Source: Lachnospiraceae bacterium (GTDB lineage Bacteria > Bacillota_A > Clostridia > Lachnospirales > Lachnospiraceae). From it: a stretch of 30,399 bases of DNA. A program made the position numbers and the translations under genes. Location of the stretch: assembly GCA_017613595.1 (NCBI GenBank), contig JAGADM010000058.1, forward strand, positions 1 through 30,399, in the 5' to 3' direction. This document shows, one piece after another, positions 6,945 to 13,366 of this stretch; position 1 is the stretch's first letter; the number at the start of each line of letters is the position of its first letter. Below the pieces are notes generated by a model, which saw only the letters and a list, made by a program, of their open reading frames with translations, was not told where the DNA came from and searched no databases.

Positions 6945-8894
6945 TCAGCCCTGATCCGGGTCTCCGGAAGGCGTTCCGCCGCCCTGCTCACCTGATCCTT
7001 GCTGACTGCCGGTCTGGCCGCTCTGTTCACCGGAGCCCTGCTGATTGCCGCTCTGACTGCCTTGTTCGCCGGATTGGCTGCCCGAAGGATTCTCGGTACC
7101 GCCCTGCTGCGTGTTGCCCTGTTCGCCGGAACCCTGCTGGTTACCGCCCTGCTCACCGGACTGGCCGCCTTGCTCGCCGCTCTGACCGCCCGAAGGATTC
7201 TCCGTGCCGCCCTGCTGGGTGTTGCCCTGTTCGCCGGTTCCCTGCTGATTGCCGCCTTGCTCACCGGACTGACCGCCCGAGGGATTCTCGGTACCGCCCT
7301 GCTGTGTGTTGCCTTGCTGGTTTCCTCCCTGCTGCGTATTACCCTGCTGCGTATTACCCTGCTGGGTGCCGCTCTGCTGGGTACCGCTCTGCTGCGTTCC
7401 GCCCTGTTGTGTTCCGCCTTGCTGTGTGCCGCCCTGCTGCTCATTGTTCGTGTTCGGATTGGCCGCCTGGCCGTTCCCCTTTGCCGGCAGGCCGAGATAT
7501 TTCGCAATCGCGGTCGCGTCCGCCGTGCCGAGCTTCTTCAGCTTATCCTCGGAGTTCCAGTAGCCGCGGTCCTTGGAACTGTCCATATAACAGTGCTCCA
7601 CGATCGTAGACGGGATATTCAGTTCGGAACAGAGGCGGATCAGAAGATAACCGTCCATCCGCGTTCCGTCAAGATACTTGGTAAAGGCGCTTTCCTTTCT
7701 GCGGATACCGACGGAAGGAATCCCGAGTTCCCGCAGTTCCTTCAGCGCGTAAGAGGCAAGCAGAACCTGCCGGTCATGTACGGACGCCTTCTTGCCGACA
7801 AGCGCCATTGCGCCGTGTCCTTTGCCGTCATAAGCGTTAAAATGGATGCTGAACAGAATGTCCGCGCCGTGGTCGCGGGCATACCGCGCACGGTATTCAA
7901 TGTCGTCGTCCGTGTCCTCGGGGTCGAATTCATAGTCGCCGTTTCTCGTCATATAAACGACAACATTGTCGTAATTGGCCTCGAGATAAGCCTTGCAGTA
8001 TTGCGCAACCTTCAGATTGATCGTCTTCTCGTTCGTTCCGTAATACGACGCGCCGGAAAATACGCCGCCGTGCCCTGCGTCAAGCACTACCACATAGATG
8101 CCGTCGCCGTTGCGGTCCGGGCCGTGTGTCCCGGTCGGCTCCTCATTCATCGGAACAACGAGAAGCGGCATCTCCATTGTGGTCTTCGTCACTTTGGTGC
8201 CGAGTTCGGTCGTGCTCTGCTGCACATAGCCTTCGTACTCTACGCCGTTGATCGTCGTACGGATACGGTACCACGGCTCATGGAACAGATTGGTGCAGGA
8301 GTAAAGGACCTGAACCTGCGTTCCGATTGCCATTTTGACAATGCGCTTTCCGGTACGTCCGGGCTGCTCACGCAGATAATAAACCATCCGGATCACGCCG
8401 TCCTTCGGTTCCTCATAGGTAGTCTCATTATAACGGTAAATGGTAAGGTCCATCGCGCCCGACTTCGTCGTTCCCTGTACCGGAGTTGATGTTCCGGCAG
8501 GTTCGGGTGTCGTCTGCGGAAGCGGCGCCAGCTGCTTGGTCGGCGTCGGTGTTGCTGCGCCGGTGGACACGCTCTTGGTCGGTGTGTTGGTTCCCGCCGG
8601 CGTCGGTGTCACGGCGGAATCACCTGTCGGTTCGGGTGTCACGTCGGTTCCCGGCTCCCCGGTAGGCTCCGCGGTCGGTACGGGCGCTGCCGTTACTTCC
8701 CCGGAAGGCTCCGGCGAAGCGGCCGGCTCTTCTCCGCCCGGCTGAACATCGGCTGTATTCTGAACCAGTCCGGTTATCTCCGTGGTGATATCCGGATTGC
8801 CTTTATTTCCTTTTCGTCCGCAGCCCGTAAAAAGCAAGCTCACCCCCAGAGCAGCGGCTGCCGCGAAGACAATGGCTTTCTTTCCGTTCTTCAT
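6945..8894 (-). CDS. Lipoprotein N-acetylmuramoyl-L-alanine amidase (Amidase_3) with repeat tail
   Basis: A 649-residue cell-surface peptidoglycan amidase. A lipoprotein signal peptide ends in LLFTGC (lipidated C25). A Pro/Thr/Glu-rich linker (~35-140) and an SH3-like segment (~150-235) precede the Amidase_3 catalytic domain (~265-465). The zinc ligands H275 (DAGHGG), E289 (NEKTINL) and H351 (FSIHFNAYDG) and the catalytic glutamate E433 (STIVEHCYMD) are all present, so the enzyme should be active. Residues ~475-649 are a Gln/Gly/Ser/Thr/Asn repeat tail with no known fold. The start ATG 8894 has GAGGAGG a few bases upstream, and a promoter lies at 8941-8970. It is probably cotranscribed with the YjjG-type gene behind it. 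The domain order suggests a tethered enzyme that trims stem peptides from cell-wall glycan. Confidence 0.93.
   Translation of the reverse strand: MKNGKKAIVFAAAAALGVSLLFTGCGRKGNKGNPDITTEITGLVQNTADVQPGGEEPAASPEPSGEVTAAPVPTAEPTGEPGTDVTPEPTGDSAVTPTPAGTNTPTKSVSTGAATPTPTKQLAPLPQTTPEPAGTSTPVQGTTKSGAMDLTIYRYNETTYEEPKDGVIRMVYYLREQPGRTGKRIVKMAIGTQVQVLYSCTNLFHEPWYRIRTTINGVEYEGYVQQSTTELGTKVTKTTMEMPLLVVPMNEEPTGTHGPDRNGDGIYVVVLDAGHGGVFSGASYYGTNEKTINLKVAQYCKAYLEANYDNVVVYMTRNGDYEFDPEDTDDDIEYRARYARDHGADILFSIHFNAYDGKGHGAMALVGKKASVHDRQVLLASYALKELRELGIPSVGIRRKESAFTKYLDGTRMDGYLLIRLCSELNIPSTIVEHCYMDSSKDRGYWNSEDKLKKLGTADATAIAKYLGLPAKGNGQAANPNTNNEQQGGTQQGGTQQGGTQQSGTQQSGTQQGNTQQGNTQQGGNQQGNTQQGGTENPSGGQSGEQGGNQQGTGEQGNTQQGGTENPSGGQSGEQGGQSGEQGGNQQGSGEQGNTQQGGTENPSGSQSGEQGSQSGNQQGSGEQSGQTGSQQGSGEQGGGTPSGDPDQG
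6960..7440 (-). repeat. Coding tandem repeats in the amidase tail
   Basis: The N-terminal half of the tail is about nine copies of a five-residue unit of the type GGTQQ (15-base DNA unit, about 7310-7440). It is followed by about three imperfect copies of a ~31-residue unit built from GNTQQGGTENPSGGQSGEQGG and NQQG-x-GEQ. The DNA copies are very similar, so copy number may vary between strains without a frameshift. Confidence 0.8.
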
Positions 8895-8940
8895 ATTTCC
8901 TCCTCAGTTACGCGGCGTTCCCATATACGCCCACAATACT

Positions 8941-8970
8941 ACTATACGGGAGGGCCGCTCGGTCTGTCAA
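8941..8970 (-). promoter_or_regulatory. Promoter of the amidase-yjjG unit
   Basis: TTGACA (8965-8970), 18-base spacer, TATAGT (8941-8946) on the minus strand, about 45 bases before the amidase ATG. Confidence 0.8.
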
Positions 8971-9045
8971 TGCCAAGCTGAAACGAATTCCGCGCCTGTT
9001 CCCGAATCGTTGAAAACCGCGCGGAAAAATCAGTATTTTCCGACA

Positions 9046-9077
9046 ACGAAAAAGACCGCAACAATCGTTGCGGTCTT
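9046..9077 (-). terminator. Terminator of the tRNA-Gln gene
   Basis: A perfect 9-bp stem, 9054-9062 with 9067-9075, closed by four bases and followed by TTTTT on the minus strand. It starts six bases after the tRNA 3' end. Confidence 0.92.
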
Positions 9078-9082
9078 CAAAG

Positions 9083-9154
9083 CTGGGCTACAAGGATTCG
9101 AACCTTGAACTGACGGAGTCAGAGTCCGTTGCCTTACCGTTTGGCGATAGCCCA
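9083..9154 (-). tRNA. tRNA-Gln, anticodon CTG
   Basis: On the minus strand the sequence folds as a complete cloverleaf of 72 bases. The acceptor stem is TGGGCTA/TAGCCCA with a G discriminator. The D arm contains AACGGTAAGGC. The anticodon stem ACGGA/TCCGT carries the loop CTCTGAC, giving anticodon CTG for codon CAG. The T arm has GGTTCGAATCC. CCA is not encoded: the bases after the discriminator are CTTTG, so it must be added by the nucleotidyltransferase. It has its own promoter (9190-9218) and terminator and is not part of a tRNA cluster. Confidence 0.96.
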
Positions 9155-9189
9155 ATAGTTTTTTATCAGGTTTCCCTGACACAACGGTT

Positions 9190-9218
9190 ATTATACTGTA
9201 ACTGTTTCCGTTTTGCAA
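9190..9218 (-). promoter_or_regulatory. Promoter of tRNA-Gln
   Basis: TTGCAA (9213-9218), 17-base spacer, TATAAT (9190-9195) on the minus strand, about 36 bases before the tRNA 5' end. Confidence 0.8.
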
Positions 9219-9290
9219 GCATTATTTTTCACTTTTTTGACGGAAATTCTGTTATTCGGTCTCCCGCCGGAAAATTTATATAATCTTCTC

Positions 9291-9319
9291 TTTTCATTTT
9301 CCGATGTTTTATGTATAAT
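9291..9319 (+). promoter_or_regulatory. Promoter of the small plus-strand gene
   Basis: TTTTCA (9291-9296), 17-base spacer, TATAAT (9314-9319). The -35 is weak but the -10 is perfect. It faces away from the tRNA promoter, about 70 bases apart. Confidence 0.65.
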
Positions 9320-9373
9320 ATGATTTACACAACCGCGGTTGAATCATAATACGGAAAGGAGCAAAGTATTATT

Positions 9374-9859
9374 ATGAAGAAATTTGCAAAACTTGCGCTT
9401 GTAGCTGCCGTAGCCAGCGGTGCTTATTATCTCATCAAGTCCAAACAGAATAAGCCTGCCGTTGAGACTGCAGCGAACGATGACGAACTGTTCGAGGGGG
9501 ATTTCGCTCCCGAGGAGACCTGTGATGAGGTTTGCGAAGAGGCCGGCGAAGAGAACGTGAAGAAGTTCGACGTTTACAAGAAGAAAGCTTCCGAGTTTGC
9601 AGGCAAGGCTTCCGAGAAAGCTACCGCTTTCGCTAAGATCGTTGCTGAGAAGGCCGGAGAGGCTAAGGATTACGTTGGCAAGAAGGTAGAAAGTCTCAAG
9701 AAGAAGGACGAGACGGAAGAGGCTGTTGAGTCCGTTGAAGTTGCTATCGAAGACGCTGCCGATACTGTTGCTGACGCCGTAGAGGATGTTAAGGACGCAG
9801 TTGAAGAGACTGTTGCCGACTTCACTCCTTCCGAGGATCCGGTTGATCCCGAGGCTTAA
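9374..9859 (+). CDS. Small membrane-anchored, charged helical protein of unknown function
   Basis: The only convincing plus-strand gene. The 161-residue product starts MKKFAKLALVAAVASGAYYL, a single N-terminal hydrophobic segment that would anchor it in the membrane (or act as an uncleaved signal). The rest is hydrophilic, rich in Ala, Glu, Lys and Val. A basic helical block (YKKKASEFAGKASEKATAFA) leads to a very acidic one (AADTVADAVEDVKDAVEE). The spacing of small and charged residues predicts long amphipathic helices, as in YtxH-like or LEA-like stress proteins, but I cannot assign a family. AAAGGAG lies about 12 bases before ATG 9374, a longer gap than usual. It has its own promoter and a strong terminator. 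The acidic block resembles the extension of FtsE at 26110-27366 in composition. Confidence 0.85.
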   Translation: MKKFAKLALVAAVASGAYYLIKSKQNKPAVETAANDDELFEGDFAPEETCDEVCEEAGEENVKKFDVYKKKASEFAGKASEKATAFAKIVAEKAGEAKDYVGKKVESLKKKDETEEAVESVEVAIEDAADTVADAVEDVKDAVEETVADFTPSEDPVDPEA

Positions 9860-9888
9860 TAAGCGCGTATCGTATTGGGTTGTTTATG

Positions 9889-9921
9889 AAAAGGACCGCT
9901 GCGGATGCAGCGGTCCTTTTT
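9889..9921 (+). terminator. Terminator of the small plus-strand gene
   Basis: Stem AAAAGGACCGCTGC (9889-9902) with GCAGCGGTCCTTTT (9907-9920) around GGAT, ending in five T residues. It begins 30 bases after the stop codon. Confidence 0.93.
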
Positions 9922-9984
9922 CCATGCTTTCGTATTCCCCGGGATCGGATTTTCTCTTCCGTGGACGGAGACATTACATTTGCC

Positions 9985-10039
9985 TGAAAACAAAAAGAAA
10001 GAGAAACAGACAACAGGCGTCCCCGTTGTCTGCTTCTCT
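9985..10039 (-). terminator. Terminator of the threonine-pathway operon
   Basis: Positions 10000-10014 pair with 10025-10039 (15 bp, one mismatch) on the minus strand, followed by TTCTTTTTGTTTT. It lies about 40 bases after the last gene of the operon and faces the plus-strand terminator at 9889-9921, so the two convergent units are insulated. Confidence 0.88.
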
Positions 10040-10079
10040 GCCTCATCCATTGTTGAGGACTCTTTTTCCCTTTTTGGTA

Positions 10080-11288
10080 CTACTTTATTTCCAGATAATG
10101 GTCCATCAGCCGATAGCCCTCAGCAAAGAAATTGCCGGAGGTCTCAGCCTCTTTCTCATTATAACTCTGGCACTTCTTAACATCCCGCTTCGTACTGTCG
10201 TAAATCAGATACGGGATGGGTGTCGAGGTGTGGGTTCTCTTCGAGATCGGTGTCGGATGATCCGGCATGACTAACATCCGGTAATCGACGCCTGCCTTAT
10301 CGAGCCCTTCCTTGACGATACGGATCACTCTCTCGTCCAGGTACTCAATCGCCTGAATCTTATTCTTCAGACTTCCCTGGTGCCCCATCTCATCCGGTGC
10401 CTCCAGATGGATGTATACGAAATCGTAACCTTCTTCGGTAAGCGCACGAACCGCAGCCCCTGCCTTGCCTTCGTAATTGGTATGAAGCCCGCCGTTGGCT
10501 CCCTCGACCTCAATGTTGTGCATCCCGGTGCCGACCGCGATACCCTTCAGCAGATCCACTGCCGAGATCATCGCGCCCTTCATTCCGGTCTTGCCGGCAA
10601 ATGAGGTGAGCCCCGGTTTGGTACCGGCGCCCCAGAACCATAACGAATTGGCTTTATTAAGACCCTTCTTCGCGCGCTCCACGTTCAGCGGATGCTCGTT
10701 CAGGATGTCAAAACTTCTTTTCTGTATCTCCCGAAGCACATCTTCCTTCGGTAAATAACAACCTATCTTACTACCCAGTATATCATGTGGCGGCGTAAGG
10801 TCAACTACTTTTCCGCAATTCCATACAAAAAGATGACGATAACTGGTCCCCACATAGAAGTGGAAGCCCTGCCATTCGAGCTTTTTTCGTACTGCTTCGA
10901 TCAAAATTGACGCATCTTCCGTCGAAATCTCGGAAGAGCTGTGATCGATGATCGTCTTCTCCTCATAAGGGAGTCCGTCGTCGGAAACCGTCACCAGATT
11001 GCACCGGATCGCAATATCCGTATCCGCGAGATCCACGCCGATGCTCAGCGCCTCCAAAGGAGAACGGCCCGTATAATACTTCTTCGGATCATATCCGAGT
11101 ACCGCAAGGTTCGCCGTATCGCTGCCCGGCTTCATTCCCGCGGGAATCGTGCTTGCCAGTCCGATCTCCCCGTATGCGGCCATTTCGTCCAACACGGGCG
11201 TTTCCGCGTACTCAAGGGGAGTCTTGCCGCCAAGCTCCTCAATGGGCTCATCGGCCATGCCGTCGCCCAACACTACAACATATTTCAT
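10080..11288 (-). CDS. COG3635 phosphoglycerate mutase-like protein, candidate homoserine kinase
   Basis: A 402-residue member of the alkaline phosphatase superfamily, of the archaeal-type cofactor-independent phosphoglycerate mutase group (ApgM, COG3635). Metal-site and catalytic features are VVLGDGMAD at the N-terminus, PGSDTANLAVLGYDP with the candidate nucleophile S56, EAPDEMGHQG, and MPDHPTPISKRTHTSTPIP near the C-terminus. ATG 11288 follows GGAAAGG. The gene starts 29 bases after homoserine dehydrogenase, in an operon that also encodes an ACT-domain protein. In bacteria lacking ThrB, proteins of this group next to threonine genes have been predicted by comparative genomics to act as homoserine kinase analogues. 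That role fits this context better than glycolysis, but it is an inference. A plain phosphoglycerate mutase is the alternative. It is the last gene of the operon. Confidence 0.88.
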   Translation of the reverse strand: MKYVVVLGDGMADEPIEELGGKTPLEYAETPVLDEMAAYGEIGLASTIPAGMKPGSDTANLAVLGYDPKKYYTGRSPLEALSIGVDLADTDIAIRCNLVTVSDDGLPYEEKTIIDHSSSEISTEDASILIEAVRKKLEWQGFHFYVGTSYRHLFVWNCGKVVDLTPPHDILGSKIGCYLPKEDVLREIQKRSFDILNEHPLNVERAKKGLNKANSLWFWGAGTKPGLTSFAGKTGMKGAMISAVDLLKGIAVGTGMHNIEVEGANGGLHTNYEGKAGAAVRALTEEGYDFVYIHLEAPDEMGHQGSLKNKIQAIEYLDERVIRIVKEGLDKAGVDYRMLVMPDHPTPISKRTHTSTPIPYLIYDSTKRDVKKCQSYNEKEAETSGNFFAEGYRLMDHYLEIK

Positions 11289-11317
11289 TGTCGGCCTTTC
11301 CGGTCATCCCGTTATGA

Positions 11318-12523
11318 TCAGATTTCGTAACGGATACGGCCTATAATATCAATCTTCGCCGCTGCTTCCGCGAAATCTCTCTCGCTCATAACTTCGGTGA
11401 CAAATGCGAATTCTCTGCCTTCACACTCAAGAATGGAGATTTCCTTCCGGATCGGGAAGATTTCCTTCGCCTTTTCCGCTTCGGCAATCGGAACACGTAC
11501 GAAGAACTTGCTCTCCATATCGCCCTTGCTGCCGAGGATCATCTTCTGCTTTTCCCAAAGGATCGGAATATTCACATGCCTGTGTTTAGCGGCATCGATT
11601 ACGTCGGATGCTACTGCGCTTGCAGTAGGAAGCTTGCCCGCGCCCTTGCCGTAGCATACTACGTCATTGAGCATGTTGCCGCGGATCATGATGGCGTTGT
11701 ATACGCCGTTAACCGGGTACAGCGGGTTCGTCTTACGGATCATGTAAGGCGCTACGATTGCATAAACGATACCGTCCTTCATGTAGCTGCGTCCGAGAAG
11801 CTTGATGCCGTGCTTCATCGCCTTAGCGTACGCTACGTCGATATCGGTAATGCCGGTAATGCCTTCCGTATAAATATCTTCAAAGTCAACCTGGCGCCCG
11901 TAAGCGAGCGAGGTAAGAATTGCAATCTTTCTGCAGGCGTCATGGCCTTCGATGTCCGCCGCGGGATTCCGCTCGGCAAAGCCGTTGCCCTGCGCGTCCT
12001 TGAGGGCTTCCTCAAAGCTCAGGTTCTGCTCACGCATGAGCGTCATCATGTAGTTGGTCGTGCCGTTCAGGATACCGCATACCTCTTCCACCTCATCGGC
12101 GGTAATGGAGCGGATCAGCTGACGGATTACGGGAATACCGCCGCCTACGCTTGCCTCGAACAGATAGTTGATGCTCTTCTCACGAGCAATCTCAATCAGT
12201 TCAGCGCCGTGCTTCGCAACCAGTTCCTTGTTGGACGTACATACGCTGCGGCCGGATTCCAGTGCCCGCTTCGTAAACTCATAAGCGGGCTTCAGTCCGC
12301 CCATCGTCTCGACAACGATCTCAACGCTGTCATCCTTCAGAATATCTTCAAAGTCATGCGTCAGATACGGCTCCACGGGATCTCCCGGGAATTCGCGAAG
12401 ATCAAGCACATACTTCACGTCAAGCGGAAAGCCCACGCGCTTTGCGATAATATCACGGTTCTGCGTCAGAACGTCAAATACGCCCGAACCAACCGTACCG
12501 TATCCTAAAATAGCAACATACAT
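11318..12523 (-). CDS. hom: Homoserine dehydrogenase
   Basis: Catalyses the NAD(P)H-dependent reduction of aspartate semialdehyde to homoserine, the branch point to threonine and methionine. The ~401-residue protein starts MYVAILGYGTVGSG, the Rossmann nucleotide-binding loop. TSNKELVAKHG, GILNGTTNYM and AERNPAADIEGHDACRKIAIL are the standard substrate and catalytic segments. The C-terminal ~80 residues form an ACT-like regulatory domain. I chose ATG 12523: AGGAG lies ten bases upstream, whereas a TTG three codons earlier would overlap that site. It sits 43 bases after the ACT-domain gene and 29 bases before the COG3635 gene, with no terminators between. Length and motifs are normal for the shorter Gram-positive form. 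Confidence 0.96.
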   Translation of the reverse strand: MYVAILGYGTVGSGVFDVLTQNRDIIAKRVGFPLDVKYVLDLREFPGDPVEPYLTHDFEDILKDDSVEIVVETMGGLKPAYEFTKRALESGRSVCTSNKELVAKHGAELIEIAREKSINYLFEASVGGGIPVIRQLIRSITADEVEEVCGILNGTTNYMMTLMREQNLSFEEALKDAQGNGFAERNPAADIEGHDACRKIAILTSLAYGRQVDFEDIYTEGITGITDIDVAYAKAMKHGIKLLGRSYMKDGIVYAIVAPYMIRKTNPLYPVNGVYNAIMIRGNMLNDVVCYGKGAGKLPTASAVASDVIDAAKHRHVNIPILWEKQKMILGSKGDMESKFFVRVPIAEAEKAKEIFPIRKEISILECEGREFAFVTEVMSERDFAEAAAKIDIIGRIRYEI

Positions 12524-12566
12524 CGTATTCAATCTCCTTCGGACCGTCCCGGCCCGTTATTATTCT

Positions 12567-13007
12567 CTACTCGCTTCCGAGTATCTTCAGATAGTGGACA
12601 CCCTTTATATTCCGCACGCCGGAAAGAAGGTCCTCCGTGGCTTCGGTCTCGGGAAGAATCTCGACACCGAGCGCAACCGAGGCGATTCCGCCGGTCGGGA
12701 TGCTCTGCTGGATGGTCAGCACATTGGCCTTGCTGCCGGCGATCTTCTGCAGGATCCGCGAAAGAATGCCGGGCTGGTCATCCACCTGAAGCATGATATT
12801 TAACGTCTTGCCGCGCGAATTCTCATGAAACGGCAGAATCGCGTCACGATACTTGTAAAACGAACTTCTGCTGAGTCCGATCGCGTCTGTTACTTCCTGA
12901 ACGGTCAGGGATTCATCACAGGCAAGCCGGTGCTTTGCTTCTACCACTTTCAAAAGAACCTCGGGCAAAGCTGTCTTAGTTACGATATAGTACTCTTCCG
13001 TTCCCAA
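12567..13007 (-). CDS. UPF0735 ACT-domain protein (PheB-like)
   Basis: A 146-residue cytoplasmic protein. The first ~60 residues include a helix-turn-helix-like stretch (LTVQEVTDAIGLSRSSFYKY). Residues ~68-146 form an ACT domain, a small-molecule sensor fold often binding amino acids (NIMLQVDDQPGILSRILQKIAG then TIQQSIPTGGIASV). The architecture matches the UPF0735/PheB family, commonly placed before hom in Firmicutes. It starts with TTG 13007, supported by a strong GGAGGAGG eight bases upstream; no ATG is in frame at a better distance. It leads the threonine operon and has the promoter at 13084-13112. A role as regulator of the pathway is plausible but not shown. Confidence 0.92.
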   Translation of the reverse strand: MGTEEYYIVTKTALPEVLLKVVEAKHRLACDESLTVQEVTDAIGLSRSSFYKYRDAILPFHENSRGKTLNIMLQVDDQPGILSRILQKIAGSKANVLTIQQSIPTGGIASVALGVEILPETEATEDLLSGVRNIKGVHYLKILGSE

Positions 13008-13015
13008 GAATGTAC

Positions 13016-13023
13016 CCTCCTCC
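13016..13023 (-). promoter_or_regulatory. Strong ribosome site behind the TTG start of the ACT-domain gene
   Basis: GGAGGAGG on the minus strand, eight bases before TTG 13007. It is what supports a TTG start for this gene. Confidence 0.8.
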
Positions 13024-13083
13024 CGTCAGGTTCCGATGTGATTTTGTATTCCGTACGCATACATTTGTCCACGAGATAACAGA

Positions 13084-13112
13084 ATTCTATCACAAAAGTA
13101 TCGGAAAAGCAA
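13084..13112 (-). promoter_or_regulatory. Promoter of the ACT-hom-COG3635 operon
   Basis: TTGCTT (13107-13112), 17-base spacer, TAGAAT (13084-13089) on the minus strand. It starts just after the terminator of the upstream cassette. No T-box or other leader fold was recognised in the ~75-base leader. Confidence 0.7.
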
Positions 13113-13129
13113 CCTTTTTTACACAAACG

Positions 13130-13164
13130 AAAAAGCAGGCAACCGCATTACGATTGCCTGCTTT
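13130..13164 (-). terminator. Terminator of surface cassette 1
   Basis: Stem AAAGCAGGCAA (13132-13142) with TTGCCTGCTTT (13154-13164), then TTTTTCG on the minus strand. It closes the unit 13199-16249. Confidence 0.92.
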
Positions 13165-13198
13165 CTGAATCCTGTGTGATATTGTCTTACGGAAAATA

Positions 13199-13336
13199 CT
13201 ACGGATTTCCGCCCTGGGTGTTGGGATCCGACTCATCGCTTCCGCCGGTGGTATTCCATCCGTCCGATGTCGTGATCACATCCGAAGTATTCAGAAGCAC
13301 TATGTCCGCATAGACCGGCTCAAAAGATTCTTTCAT
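13199..13336 (-). CDS. Cassette 1 mini-protein, 45 residues, unknown function
   Basis: A 45-codon frame from ATG 13336 to TAG, with AGGAGGG six to seven bases upstream. It begins 30 bases after the large choice-of-anchor A gene and ends before the cassette terminator, so both genes share one transcript. The peptide is acidic, has no cysteine and no signal peptide. It has three parts: an N-terminal start MKESFEP, a hydrophobic strand with DIVLLNTSDVITTS, and a Gly/Asn/Thr/Ser/Asp-rich tail after DGWN. The same layout recurs in the second cassette (16553-16678), which strongly supports real coding. Small proteins with a D-V/I-I-T-x-S core occur in gut Clostridia as far as I recall, but I know of no assigned function. 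Options include a chaperone or partner of the large protein, or a peptide precursor. Confidence 0.8.
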   Translation of the reverse strand: MKESFEPVYADIVLLNTSDVITTSDGWNTTGGSDESDPNTQGGNP

Positions 13337-13366
13337 TCATTTCCCTCCTGATTGCTTGACGTCCTT

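Noticed and set aside
7310..7440. Short 15-base repeats considered as a CRISPR-like array
   Set aside because: The repeats are contiguous, in frame and lack spacers; they encode the GGTQQ units of the amidase tail.
6999..8489. 496-codon plus-strand frame with hydrophobic Leu/Ala repeats
   Set aside because: It is the reverse complement of the Gln/Gly repeats and catalytic domain of the amidase; the apparent membrane helices are an artefact of GC-rich repeat DNA.
9786..10274. Plus-strand frame running through 9860-10079
   Set aside because: It crosses two strong terminators, has no RBS and no family features; this stretch is an intergenic region between convergent units.
13008..13083. T-box or amino-acid riboswitch before the threonine operon
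   Set aside because: The leader is only about 75 bases, with no T-box consensus and no terminator/antiterminator pair.
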